Notes: generated by a model not told the origin, from the sequence alone. A DNA stretch of 30,916 nt from Pigoraptor chileana (GCA_943704495.1 CALSCR010003016.1:1-30916), one strand, 5' to 3'. Positions 1 through 10,805 are shown, counted from the stretch's first letter. A program made the numbers and translations.

Positions 1-54
1 CCCCCCCCCCCCCCCCCAACCCCCCAACAAACACACACACACACACACACACAC
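1..54. repeat. Poly-C run and (CA)n microsatellite
   Basis: The window opens with 17 C residues, a short C-rich linker, and then (CA)n from about 30 to 54. It lies just upstream of a pyrimidine-rich 3' splice site at 106, so it is probably the end of an intron of the gene that follows. Confidence 0.85.
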
Positions 55-106
55 GTGTATTTTGTCCTTTCCGTCATACTCCTGGCCCCACATCACGCTT
101 TCACAG

Positions 107-1525
107 GACTTTACACCAGCATCGGCATCCGTTTTTATTGTGCGAGTGACCCGTGCCAACGGGAATCGCTCCATGGCCCTCCAAGCAGAGGCGGCACTCG
201 CGGGCGTCTTGGCGCCGGACCTTGCCGTTCTTGATGGGGTGGGTGCACTGCCTGTGGATTACGTCCGTTTTGGCCTTTCTGTGCTTGTGTGCCTGTGTGC
301 TGTGGTTTTGGCGGATGTTGTTGTGTCTGCATGTTACAGCGCCACTCCGCTCGGGTTTGTTTTGCTTTGCGTGTGTGTTCATCCACATGGCTCCCAACTC
401 ACCCACGCGATTTCACCGTTGGACAGCTCAGTCGCGGTGATGGGTTTTTTTTGTTGTTGTCTCAGTGCGTCGTGTGGTTTTCTTGGAACCGGCTGTGTGG
501 TGGCTGTGCACTTTTTTTTAATTTATCCTCGACCGTCATGTCGTTGTGACACCCAGGAATCTTTGTTTGTCGGGAGTAACACCGTGCGGGGCATTCACCA
601 CTTTGATGCTGTGGAGGGCTCTCTCAAATTCAACAGACTTTTGGTGAGCATTCGTACTTTGCATTGCCTACTTAACCCTCCGCCCGTGCACCTTGTGCGC
701 TGATCTACCCATTGAAACCGATTCAGTAGAAACTTGAGTTCCGATATTTGTGATTGGTTGGTGCTTTCATGGCTTTGTATGTGTGCGCGAGTGTGTTTTT
801 ATTTGTTTGTAACTGGTTTGTCCCCACACACATGCGAACAGTCTCTCGGGCAGTCATCGCGTCCCAAGGGTCTTGCAGTGTGGAAGTGTGGTCTTTCGCG
901 GTTGCTTGTCGCTATTGCGTGCGACAAGAAAGAAAGTGGCAGACCCGCCCTCGTCTCCATACGCACATTAGACGACTTTGATGCCCAAATCATCGCTATC
1001 GCCGACATTTCAGGCGCCGTCGCAGGCGGTCGCACCGGGGATTCGGCTGACAAAACGCGCGCTCCCATGCAAACGGGCGCGTTTTCGGGCGCCAATTCTG
1101 CATATTCTGCGAGGAGCACTGAGGGACGTGTGGCGTTGGGGAACGATGGCGAAGACAGCGAGGGTGGCGAGGAGATTCCGGCATCGCTCTTGGCTGGTCG
1201 GCTGCTGCTTCCGTCCTCTGGCGGCGGCGGAGGAAACGAAGGTCATTCGTGGAATCGCCTTGTTTTTGAGGTGAAATCAGACTCTCCAGAGGACGATGAC
1301 ATTGCGAACTCTCCTGTGCGGGGCGTGGGTGCCTTAAAAAACGAAGGAGGAGACGGCGGACGCATAACAGCGATGTCTGGGGACGATCGACTGCTGCGAG
1401 CACTGGAGTTATTCTCAGCACGCATGGACGCGCAGTTTGTGCGCGTGTTTGGGGTTCTCGATATACATTCGCAGCGGCTGTCTGCAATTGAGAACGCCCT
1501 GGGCATCAACAACAGCACTGATTGA
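107..1525 (+). CDS. Unrecognised protein, 3' part of gene (two exons visible)
   Basis: I do not recognise this gene. Two exons join in frame. Exon 107-238 follows a good 3' splice site (GCTTTCACAG) and ends before GTGGGT. Exon 842-1525 follows GCGAACAG and ends in TGA. Together they give about 272 residues with no stop. The first exon and the start of the second are hydrophobic/basic mixed sequence. The middle (about 1000-1350) is rich in Gly, Ser, Asp and Glu with a five-glycine run, like a disordered linker. The last 40 residues (RLLRALELF to SAIENALGI) look like an amphipathic helix or short coiled coil. The 5' end lies outside the window. The 3' end faces ERCC1. The exon join is inferred from splice signals and phase only; the 842 acceptor could instead be the AG at 879, which needs another phase. 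Confidence 0.5.
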
Positions 1526-2273
1526 GACGCGCGATCTACAGTACTGACATTGTCACGTGAAACTGTGCCGTCGATCAGGAGACTCAGTCTCTTGCTGCAG
1601 TCGCTCAGTACGTACTGGGAAGGATGATGACCGAATCACCATCAGATGGTTCATTAGTGAGTGTGGTTGTGCGGCGCATTGTCTGTGTTGCACGAGTGCG
1701 CCACTGAATACATTTAATATTTGAATCCGTCGTTCGGCGTGAACTTCAAGAGCATGCTTGCCCTGCTCTTTTGTCAACCTCAAACCAATCCGCTTCGCTG
1801 CCATGACTTGGTGTACCTGCACAGCCTGCGCAGCCAGACACTGAATGGGTCAGACTTGAATCCTTCCGTCTGGGGTATTGCGGTCGGCGCTGTCCCCACG
1901 AATCAAAACAGTCCTGAAGCCAATCGACGTCCTCACGGAGTTCACGGCCCGTGCACAACAGCGCGGGCTGATTATGTGCCACTGACTTCATACTATTTAA
2001 TACCAATGTTAGATCTCTCTTCTCTCGCTCATGTCTGTCTCGTGACAGCGTCACATGACTTCACTCTGACACCAAATACAGCGCGACCGTGCGAATTTTC
2101 GTTGATAATATGAAACGGAAGAGTCATTCCGATACCAATGAACTCAGCATATCAAACGCCGCTTACTGCGTTTGATTCGGACGCACGTGCGCTCGTGTGA
2201 CAATAATAATGAACATACACTCATCAGACCAGTACAAAATATGTTATGCATTCATTAAATTGTGAATTATTTG
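1526..2273. other. Convergent intergenic region, no clear gene
   Basis: About 750 bp lie between the stop of the first gene and the stop of ERCC1. Open frames of up to 130 codons exist on both strands (for example 1721-2113), but none shows splice-bounded or family-like sequence. Around 1836-1866 there is AGACACTGA followed shortly by GACTTGAATCCT, which resembles a broken copy of the window's interspersed element. Confidence 0.5.
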
Positions 2274-5200
2274 TCAGGGTACGTCGGTCTCCATGCTCTC
2301 AGTATTTTCAGCACGTGCTGGCGCCGACTCAGACGCCAGACCGCCGGTCTCCTGCAGCGCACGTTCCACTTCCGCCTCCTGCGACGCCGCGCCGCCCTGA
2401 CCGCCTTGCAAGCGCGGCCGCTTCCGGTTGAAAAAAGGCTCATTGAGGGTGTCTTGTAATCGACGGATCTGAGTGTATGGGATCAGAGAACACATTTTGT
2501 TACAATTCACAATTGAAAGTGGACCTGTAAAGAAAAAAACACAGAGTGGCGGAAAGCCAACAGACTCACGCACACACCTTTTGGTCACCAAAGCCCGGAC
2601 AGAGAGAGAGGTCGTCGGCGGAAGCATCGATTATATTCTTCAACGACTGCAAATTTGTAACAATCAATAATCAGCAGACAGAAATTGTGAGCACACGGCA
2701 TTGACAGTTGCAGTCTGCTCGTTGTTAAACAACACACACGCAAAGAAATAAACATTATGAAAGGGTAAGGACAAACTGCGCTTTCGCAATCCACCAGCAC
2801 ACCATCACCACGCCACTGATCAGCATACCATCAGCACACCAAGCGCAGTGACAGTTAGTAGGTATGGATGTGCGACAACTCACACATAAAATCATAAATG
2901 AAGCAATGCACAGCCTAAAAAGCAAAAACCAACCCCGAATCCCGTCAAAAGAGTGACAACATCCGTTTTGTTTATGGATTTGATCGACGTGAGACAGTCG
3001 GTCATCTGCAGAGGCATCGCAAACGTAAGATGCCTCAGTTGAAGTGATGACATGAAGAGGGGGGTGGGGGAGGGGAGGGGGGGACAGCGAACTCCAACAG
3101 GTGCGACATGGTGTGCAAATTCAATCCCAGTGGTGTCAGGAGAATCCATTTTAGCAAACAACAAAGCACGCCATGGATACGGTTGATGGTGCTCGAGCTC
3201 ACTCCCTGCCCACCTTTGATAAGTAGTCCGTGTCCACACGCTCCTGCAGCATGTCTGCGGGCTTCTTTTCATACGCCTTGTAGGTCTCGAGGTAGCGACC
3301 CGACTCTTCAAGGCTGTTTAATGCAAGGTTGATCGTGATGAAAGTATTGACGTCGTCATTAAGCAGTACATCACCCAAATCGAGAAATAATGGTTAGAAA
3401 TGGGCGAACAGCGCACGTGGCGATGAGGTTGTGCGGATGGCGACGGATATGAAAATAGAAGCACACGCACCTCCATGACAGTATCATCGTCTGCCCCGTC
3501 AGAACGGAGAGACGACTGAGCTCCTTCAAGGCAAACTGGGAGTCCTTCTGCAGTTTCGCGGGGAATTGCGTTCTGTTTCAGTATTCTGTTTGAGAATTGT
3601 ATCGCTCCTCTCTCTCTCTCTGTGTGGAGTCCATGGGCACAGCGCCTAAGACACTGACTTGAATCCTACATCTCTCTCTGTTTTGTGGAGTCCATGACCA
3701 CTGATCAACGACAGAGACACTGATTTGAATCCTGCATCTTTCTGTCTCAATTTGGAGCCATTGCGTCCAAGACGCTGAATCAATTGCCACATTTCTCCAA
3801 ATTGGAGTTGATGGGCATGTGCCCAAAGTGTTTGAGTACTGAAGGTCTTTCGGTGTGGAGCCCAAGAGCACAGCGCCTACGATACTGACTTGAATCCCAC
3901 ACCTCTCCACATCACACATACGCACACACACACACACCTACGGTCAAGATAATTCAGTGGCATGAGACACAACACGACCAAAGGGCACCCACCACGTCGA
4001 CCTGCACAAGTAGGACGCGCAGGCGATACTGTCGACCGAGCTCACGAATGCGTTGGTGAACATACTCCGGGTGCAGATTGTGATAGCGCAAACTGTCATT
4101 TCACACGTGACAGCAAAACGGAGGTAAAGTTAGGGACGGGATGGCCGGTTACGCTTAGTTTCGAGGCGGTTCGCGCAAAAGGAACGCCCATAATGCACAG
4201 CACAATGAACAGACCAAGGCTTACACTTGTGGAGACGACAATGGCGCGCACACTTAGCAGCACCAATACACGTGCCTTAGATACAGAGCGCAGGTTGTGC
4301 CGCCAAGAAGAAAGTCAGGTATGATATCGCCGTATTCCCAGGGGACATTGCGTATGGCCTTGAGAACGGGATTACCGCGCTGTCGTGCGTGTGTGTGGGT
4401 GAGAGTGAGTGTGCGTGTGTGTGTGTGAGTGTGTGTGTGTGAGTGTGTATGCGAGTGAGTGTGTGAGTGAGAGTAAATGTATGCGTGTGTGAGTGAGTGA
4501 GTGTGTGTGCGTGAGTGAGAGTGAGTGAGAGTGTGTGTGCGTGAGTGTGAGTGTGTGAGTGCGTGAGTGTGTATGAGAGTGCGTGTGTGAGTGAGAGTTA
4601 GTGTCATACAGACATCCCCCCCCCCTCTTTCCCCCTCCTCTCTCTCAATCACAGCACTCAGCCGTACCTGGCGATTGTTTACAATGATCGAATTTGAGCT
4701 GAATGTTTTCGTCGCCGCATTGTCGTTGAGTGGACTGCAGTCATACATCCACGCACGACGTAATTTGCAACGAATCAAAGCTTGAGACAAGAAAAAGAGA
4801 CACACAACACACAACAAAGAAACGCGCACGCACAGCACACATACAGAACCGCGATATCATACCCTGTCACCGTCTCCGCGTCGGCTGGTCTCGGTGCTGG
4901 TGGCGGCGGCTCAACATACAGCGACGACTGCTTTAAGAACGCAAAATCGCCCGCAAAAGTCCCCGACGAAGCTTCCTTCCGTCCTTTGCGTGATCCAAAA
5001 TCGTCGTCAACAACAAAGCCACCATTCTCAGTCCCCACAGGATCACTCGATCCGCCACCACCGCTGCCACCGACGTGGGGGGCGCTTCCAGCAGCACGTG
5101 CGACAGGCGAATATGTAAGCGTGGGCATCGCACCAGCACCCACGTCTGTTAGCTGGGATCGCGCAGTGTCACGTACCCCAGTAGCGGGAGTGGCGGTGGA

Positions 5201-5545
5201 TGCGACGGGCGCACTTACTGCCCGTTTATATGGGTTTTGCGACACACGCGGCACGGGACCGGCCTGTGGCTGCGGTTGCGCATATGGCGCTGATTGTGGA
5301 ATAGGGCGGGTGGAAGGCGGTGCTGGCTCCTTCTCCACGCGCTGTTCCACGCCTGCATGAGCGGGTGCCGGGGCGATGGAGGCGACGCTGTGTGCGTACA
5401 CTGCGGCGGAGGCAGCCCCGGTGGGTGATGGTGCAGATGGCGGCTTGCCCAATCGGCCGAGAACAAAGAAATTTGAGCGTTGTTTTGGCGCAGATGCGGC
5501 GACCTCGTCTCTGTGTGCGGCAATCCATGTGTGGCTGTTAGTCAC
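2274..5545 (-). CDS. ERCC1: DNA excision repair protein ERCC1
   Basis: ERCC1 is the non-catalytic partner of the XPF nuclease, which cuts 5' of bulky lesions in nucleotide excision repair and acts in crosslink repair in the nucleus. Nine exons in consistent phase encode 488 residues: 5545-4863, 4734-4668, 4379-4276, 4092-3993, 3547-3471, 3313-3214, 3005-2934, 2646-2578 and 2468-2274. The central domain is unmistakable ([41 protein letters not shown]), followed by the tandem helix-hairpin-helix region ([38 protein letters not shown]). The Asn and Tyr residues of the human XPA-binding pocket appear conserved in NVPWEY and [10 protein letters not shown]. Human ERCC1 has 297 residues. The excess is a 227-residue Pro/Ala/Ser/Gly-rich first exon and a 50-residue tail after NEPF with a basic KRPR motif. 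The intron after 4276 starts with GC, not GT. A five-copy repeat array lies in the intron 3992-3548. Confidence 0.97.
3623..3907 (+). repeat. Five-copy tandem array of the ~50-bp interspersed element
   Basis: Copies start near 3623, 3684, 3752, 3802 and 3855. The first is a near-perfect copy (GGAGTCCATGGGC ... GACTTGAATCCTACA, then CT repeats). The second, third and fifth are diverged. The fourth belongs to a variant with TTGAGTACTGAAGGTCT in the second half. The array fills most of an ERCC1 intron, antisense to that gene. Confidence 0.85.
4386..4613. repeat. Imperfect (TG)n/(TGAG)n tract in an ERCC1 intron
   Basis: About 230 bp of GTGTGT and GTGAGT units fill most of the intron between ERCC1 exons 2 and 3. 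On the coding strand it reads as CA/CTCA and ends just upstream of the 3' splice site at 4380. It creates long open frames of Thr/His/Ser, which are artefacts. Confidence 0.9.
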
Positions 5546-5672
5546 TCTTCATCGACAGTATGGATTGTAGTCATTGGCAACATGTTTGACCACGTATGTT
5601 GTGCACAATAGAGACCGAGGCCTATATAGGATGCGCAGTGTGGTCGGGCTCAAAGAGAGAGAGAGAGCAAGA

Positions 5673-5736
5673 AAGACCTTCAGTGCTGAAAGCTCCTTCA
5701 AGGCTATGCGTTATGCACATGCCATGACGGACTCCA
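5673..5736 (-). repeat. Possible degenerate copy of the interspersed element
   Basis: It begins GACCTTCAGT and ends GGACTCCACA, the two ends expected of a reversed variant-type copy, with the middle expanded and diverged. GAGA tracts flank it. The assignment rests on the ends only. Confidence 0.35.
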
Positions 5737-6071
5737 CATGGAGAGTGTGTATAGACAGCAGAGAGAGAGAGAGAGAGAGAGCAGCAGCAGCAGCAAACCC
5801 ACGGCGCAGGAACGTGAAAGAGCGGCCGCGCAACATTCGAGCCGTCGCCGCCCGTTGCTGACATGGTCGCACAATGTGCGTCAGCAGTCGCACTCCGTCG
5901 CACTCAATCGCCCGTGCTACAAAGGAGATGCAGATTGCGACATACGCAGTGTTTTTCTCAACATAATCACATTAGGAGGGGCAGTGTTTTATTTCAACGC
6001 CGCTCTCTTGAGAGGCATTGTGGATTGTGGTGGCCAGTCACTGCAAAAACTCTAATCGTTGTCTCCTTTGA

Positions 6072-6073
<2 letters not shown>

Positions 6074-6144
<71 letters not shown>

Positions 6145-6164
6145 TATATATATATATATATATA
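6074..6164. repeat. Compound (GA)n(TA)n microsatellite
   Basis: About 34 GA dinucleotides run straight into about 11 TA dinucleotides, then directly into a reversed copy of the interspersed element. The same GA/TA plus element arrangement recurs at 25583-25757. Confidence 0.95.
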
Positions 6165-6211
6165 TGTAGGATTCGAGTCAGTGTCATGGGCGCTGTGCCC
6201 ATGGACTCCAA
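6165..6211 (-). repeat. Interspersed ~50-bp element, near-complete copy
   Basis: It reads TGTAGGATTCGAGTCAGTG on the plus strand and ends GCCCATGGACTCCAAGAG, the reverse complement of the window's consensus element. It differs from the best copies at only a few bases. GA repeats lie on both sides. Confidence 0.85.
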
Positions 6212-6588
6212 GAGAGAGTGCGCGCATCGGCAGTGCTGTGAATCGTCGTGAAAGCCATGACGTCACTGTTCATCTCAATTGGAAAGAGGCAAGCCAGGTC
6301 ACTCACTAGGAAAGAGGAGACCAGAATCGGCACTGAAACCGTTTTCAGTTCCGCCGGTGCTTCACATTTGCCTGAATCAAGTTGCGCAAGACAGCCTCAG
6401 GGAATGCCTAATGGCGGTATACTGCGACTGGTAAACGGGGAAAGGACGCACACGTGATGCTCGCGCTCGATTCGCAACTCGCTCTTGCTATGTGAACACA
6501 GTTGTGCGTATGCGTGTGTCAATGTGTGTGAACAATGTGAACAATCGGTCAGGAAACACCAACACATCGCGTCGAATTGAAGCCCTCC

Positions 6589-8712
6589 ATGGCTTCCCTG
6601 TCATCACCGGTCGTTATCTATTGGCCACGCCATCTTGCCGATAGCGTGCAATGTGGCTGGTTAATCGGGGTGCGATTTGCCGCGGATATCACTGAAAATG
6701 CGTACTCTTCACGCGATCTGACCGGCGGCGTTGCGGGCGCCGAGACCATTTGCGTTGTCGGCATCATCGACTCGACTCGTATGTGCTCGTGCGATGAAAG
6801 CATGACACCGCTGCTGAGTGTGCTCGGGTGTCTGGCCTCTGCATCGCTTGAGGTTATTGGATCTGTGGGGTGCACGTGCGTCCATGGCGACCACATGCGG
6901 AATGGCCACACAAAGACGATGTTGGAACTTGTTGATGACGAGGCCCTTCGATGGCGGATACTTGGTGCAGACACACGTGAAATTGTTTCCATAACGTATG
7001 ATCCGCCGTCTACACTCGAGTATTTCTCGTCGCAACCGCTGCGTCTTGATGATGGTGTCGACGGTGGCGGCGCGGCGTATTCGCAGCATGCAGTTGATCC
7101 AACAAGTTTTGACAGAGTGCTCTCCCTCGCAAACAAAAGTGCACTCATTGAAAACTCAATCGCGGAAGGTCTCGATAGTCTCCGCTTGCGTGTTATGCCC
7201 ATCCGCACGTTGCGTGTGGGAGCATCGCTGCTAGCGTTGATTGCGTGGACAGCGCGAGCCGTCTCCTTTGCATCGGCTGTCGTTTTGCTTGCAATTGCAC
7301 ACTTTGTGCGCATCGTTGCGGGTTTTGCACTGTTTGCTATTGAAAATCGCTTTGGTCGGTACTCTCTTGTGACCGTGAGTGCTTTTGGTGGGTAAAAGTG
7401 TGTGATGTGCTTCGACTTTGCCTTTCCCCCTCTTTCGACCGCACACTATCTACACCCGCACACACACAATTTACACACGCACACATGCACTCACACACAT
7501 GCGCTCGAACACGCACTTGCAAACGCACATATTTATACACAAAATTATGCACCCACACTTTGCACATCGCACTCGCACACGCACACAACAGCCGGCCAGC
7601 TGGCATTGCGCACGCGACAGGCGGTAGTCCTTCCTGTGAGTGTATATCGTCTCTTCCACACATCAGCAAACCAACAAAATGCACCAAGACAGTCGTCTCT
7701 CGACATCCACAAGTGGCAGCGGTCATATATTCGGTGGGTGGCTGCGCAATACTCACATTCTAGTGGCATTCTCATTGACATTTTTTGCGCACAAAGCTGT
7801 GCCTATGCCTCCACGTGCCCTGTGGATAATTATTTGTTGCGTTTCGCATGGAATAACACACATTCACACTCATATACACATACAACTACAAAAACACACA
7901 CAAACACACACGCTCACATCCTTTCACGCACACACGCAACGTAATCTGCAGGGTGTTTAACGCAGTCAGCCTTATTGCGTGTGACATCGCCCTGGGATGG
8001 GGAGTGGCGAGCGTTGCATGGCACTGTTCGGAATCCATAGTGGCCTTTATTCCATCGTTTGTGGAGGTACAAACACACACACACACACACACACACTCAC
8101 ACACCACTGGGCCCATTGTCCGCCGCGGCTCTCGTGTGCAAATCGGCACAAACTGCACGCACCCCTCTCTCTCTCACACACACTCTCACACAGTTGAAGT
8201 GGATGGATTTGTGTTCGCCCTGGCGTTTTAAGTGCTGGAGGCCTCCCTCAACAATCACTGGCGAAGTTGCTCCCCCCCAATCAACATTCTATGGAGTCTA
8301 ATGCACCGAAGACACTGACAACATTTTCTCAATTAACGCACGTGAACACAGTCGCACGCAGTCGCGGGGATTAAGACAAACATCGAGTGGCTGACGGGCG
8401 CTCCCGGCGGACTGAAAGTTAATCGCGATCTCGGGAGGTTTGAGGGACAGCTCTTCTCCGTATTTGTCGATGCGTGGGCGGGTAGGTTGATCGCAGCTAT
8501 AAATGGCAACAAAGGTATCCAAGTTGCTTATCATAGTGAACTGGACCCCCGTATTGTGCTAGCGTTTCCGCACCCTGCGCACCGCACACTTCTGCAACCG
8601 ATTATCCCCCTGTTTAATTCCACTGTGTTGTATGTGTACGTGTATGTGCGTGTATGTGCGTGTATGTTTATGTGTGTGTGTATGTGTGTGTGTGTGATGC
8701 GTGTGTGTGTGA

Positions 8713-8747
<35 letters not shown>

Positions 8748-10052
8748 TCGGCGACAGTCGTCATCGACCACGGCCTGTCCCGGCATGTGAGCACGCTCCT
8801 TTCGTGCTTCTGCGCCGTGTCTCGACTGGGCGCTTCCTTTGGCCTCTCCTTTGCGCACGATATCTTTGTCGTCACGTGCTTGCACCTAAGCTTCATACAC
8901 CGTGTGGCTGCGTTTGTGCACAACGGCCACGTGACCATGCTCGGCTCGCTCTGGCGGCTCTTTCGAGGTGTGTTATGTTGTGTGTGTTGTGTTGTGTTGT
9001 GTTGTGTTGTGTTGTGTTGTGTAGCGTTCGTATCCTTCACGATTCTTTTGAATGTTCCGCATGCACATGCACTTGTATTGCCGTTTGCTCTGCATTGCTG
9101 CATGCACTGAAAAGCGCCCCCCCCCCCCCCCCCCCCTCGTTGCTCTAGGCAAAAAGTGGAATGTCCTTCGAAACCGAGTCGATTCGCACGAACCACGCAC
9201 CGACCGACAACTTGTTGGGACTGCTATGTTTGCGATTCTGCTCATTCTCTTTCCAACAACCGCTGTCTTTTATGCTTATTTTTTTATTGTGAGTCCTGAC
9301 GCGCATCTGAATCCTCCTCTTTCTTCTCTCCTGCACCCACTCAAAAGTGTGGAGTGTTGAGCAGCTCGATGTTACAAACACCGACACATTGGGTGTGTTG
9401 TGCTACTGCCATCGCACACAGATTGCGGCAGAATGCAACCCCCCCCCCCTCTCCCCGCCTCTCCCCTCACTTTACCGGATGCTTCCCCTCTCTCTTTCAG
9501 GTGCGCGGTGTCGTCGCCATCATGCAGACGTCATTTCAGGCGGCCGTATTCGCCCTCAACCATTTTCCACTCTACGCTGTGATCCTGCGACTCGTGCGTC
9601 CTGGGCAACTACCTTCGTGCATCGAGCTCATTCCCGGCGAGAGAGATCCACGCTTTGGCCCTCAACTCGTGTTGAAGGTGAGGGAGGTTTTCTGTGTGTT
9701 TTTTGCTCCTCCTCGCAGCCTGTGCGTGTGGGCAGAAGCTCCTTGGTGGTGATATTACCGCGAGGCTCATGTTCCGCGCACTGCACACCTCAACGTGCAG
9801 CAACGTCCCGCTCCCCTTGGTACTCTATTCCACGAGTACGGGTCTATACTCCGTGCAGTGGCGTCGATATATCCGCCGGGGACTATTGTCATGTCCGTAT
9901 TGTCCGGTCGCCTCCTCCCGCACCTGCCACGCCCCCAGTCCTACCTTACGCCTTCGTCCTTGCCTCCGTTGAGCGAGTCGTGGAGTGCCCTTTCGTGCGC
10001 AAACAACGCATTACTGTCTTTACTTCTTCACCGACGTCGTGCTGTGAAGTAA
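6589..10052 (+). CDS. PIGQ: PIGQ / GPI1, subunit of GPI-N-acetylglucosaminyltransferase
   Basis: PIGQ is a membrane subunit of the ER complex that transfers GlcNAc to phosphatidylinositol, the first step of GPI-anchor synthesis. Eight exons in consistent phase encode about 670 residues: 6589-7374, 7600-7733, 7952-8066, 8352-8514, 8758-8967, 9149-9288, 9501-9677 and 9765-10052. Family hallmarks are present: NIEWLTGAPGGLKVNRDLG (human LMGAPAGLK), [20 protein letters not shown] (almost identical to human), LILFPTTAVFYAYFF, and PAPLGTLFHEYGSILRAVA near the C-terminus. Several hydrophobic membrane segments lie between aa 210 and 540. I chose ATG 6589 because only non-ATG codons lie upstream in frame. 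The last intron's 3' end is uncertain: AG 9764 or AG 9800 both keep frame. The introns carry CA, TG, GTGTT and poly-C tracts. Confidence 0.95.
7442..7590. repeat. CA-rich low-complexity tract, PIGQ intron 1
   Basis: An imperfect CACA/CGCACA tract fills the second half of PIGQ intron 1 up to the 3' splice site at 7599. A second tract of the same kind lies at 7858-7935 before exon 3. Confidence 0.85.
8071..8104. repeat. (CA)n microsatellite, PIGQ intron 3
   Basis: About 13 uninterrupted CA units begin just after the 5' splice site of PIGQ exon 3. Confidence 0.9.
8289..8325 (+). repeat. Partial copy of the interspersed element, PIGQ intron 3
   Basis: It reads ATGGAGTCTAATGCACCGAA and then GACACTGACAACA, so it keeps GGAGTC and GACACTGAC but has lost the middle and the GAATCC end. 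It lies about 26 bp upstream of the exon 4 boundary. Confidence 0.5.
8636..8746. repeat. TG-rich tract, PIGQ intron 4
   Basis: Imperfect TGTGTG/TGCG repeats end in about 15 clean TG units. They stop 11 bp before the exon 5 splice site (GGCGACAG). Confidence 0.9.
8970..9023. repeat. (GTGTT)n pentanucleotide repeat, PIGQ intron 5
   Basis: About eight GTGTT units follow directly on the 5' splice site at 8968. It is the only pentanucleotide satellite of its type in the window. Confidence 0.9.
9117..9136. repeat. Poly-C run upstream of PIGQ exon 6
   Basis: A 20-base run of C lies 12 bp upstream of the 3' splice site at 9148 and takes the place of the polypyrimidine tract. Compare the C-run on the coding strand of COQ7 intron 1. 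Confidence 0.9.
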
Positions 10053-10564
10053 AACAGATGTGCCGTGATTGTGCGCTGGTCGCACTCTATTCATTGCCCT
10101 GCCGAGAAATGTCATATTCTTCAATCGTTTCCGCAACGAAAATGTCACAATATATCATGGCTGTAAGTGGCAAGACATGCGATGTGTAATCTATGGATAA
10201 GAGAGTACTTTAGCATCTCTTGTTGAAGCTCGTGCAGAAAAATAGTCACTAAGTATCGCCTTCTCCTGACAACCAAAACTGCACCATAAACACAATCGGA
10301 CAAAACAAGAAAAAAAGTGATGCAAATCACAGTGCAGGTCCGCATGTCAAATCCCCCCCAAAAAAGAAGAAAAAAACGAAAGAACATGCCAAGAGGAGGC
10401 GATACCAACAGAAAACCCATAGAGGACGGGGATGACAACGGCAAATGCCCCGTACACTGGCCAGTGCGCGCAAAGTGGCAGAGACTACCGACTGCAACAC
10501 GCATGAAGGGGAGACAAAGTGGATTCTGTTGAGGACAAACTGAATGAGCGGCGGGCTCTTCTCT
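10053..10564. other. Convergent 3' region between PIGQ and RhoGDI
   Basis: About 510 bp lie between the two stop codons. The sequence is A-rich at 10300-10385 on the plus strand. I see no AATAAA near either stop and no coding exon. Confidence 0.5.
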
Positions 10565-10772
10565 TTACTGCCAATCCTTCTTAATCTCAAAGGACCACTC
10601 CCAGTCGAGGTGGTTGTTCTTGTCGTCGTCTATAAACTTGGACTTGACGTCGTACTTGCCGCGTGCGAGCATGCCGGAGGGCGCCTCCTCGGGCTGGCTG
10701 AGATATGTGACGGATGTCGGCGAGGGGCCGTAGCTTCCCACCATCATGCTGGCCTTGTCAACTGTGTGTGTA

Positions 10773-10805
<33 letters not shown>

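Larger units (their letters stand above)
5546..6588. promoter_or_regulatory. Shared upstream region of ERCC1 and PIGQ
   Basis: About 1.04 kb lie between the divergent start codons of ERCC1 (5545) and PIGQ (6589), so both promoters should be here. GAGA tracts occur at 5651-5668 and 5759-5780, and a long GA/TA compound microsatellite sits at 6074-6164. I see no convincing TATA box and no coding exon; the open frames are repeat-driven. Confidence 0.55.

Noticed and set aside
135-256. Minus-strand segment resembling ribosomal protein S29 (HP..K.G ... ECRLCLEGHGAI)
   Set aside because: The second CxxC and the YGLNMCRQC block that define S29 are missing, and the plus strand offers a better exon with a strong splice site and frame continuity.
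1836-1866. Possible broken copy of the element between the first gene and ERCC1
   Set aside because: AGACACTGA and GACTTGAATCCT are present but separated by extra bases, and the first half is missing; too weak to list as a copy.
4254-4661. Long Thr/His/Ser open frame on the minus strand
   Set aside because: It is the translated TG/GAGT repeat of an ERCC1 intron; only the ends at 4379-4276 and 4734-4668 are real exons.
6165-6185. tRNA gene suggested by a T-loop-like GGATTCGAGTC
   Set aside because: No cloverleaf can be built around it; it is part of the interspersed element.
7402-7599. Thr/His-rich open frame upstream of PIGQ exon 2
   Set aside because: It is CA-repeat sequence in an intron; homology starts only at the exon 2 boundary.
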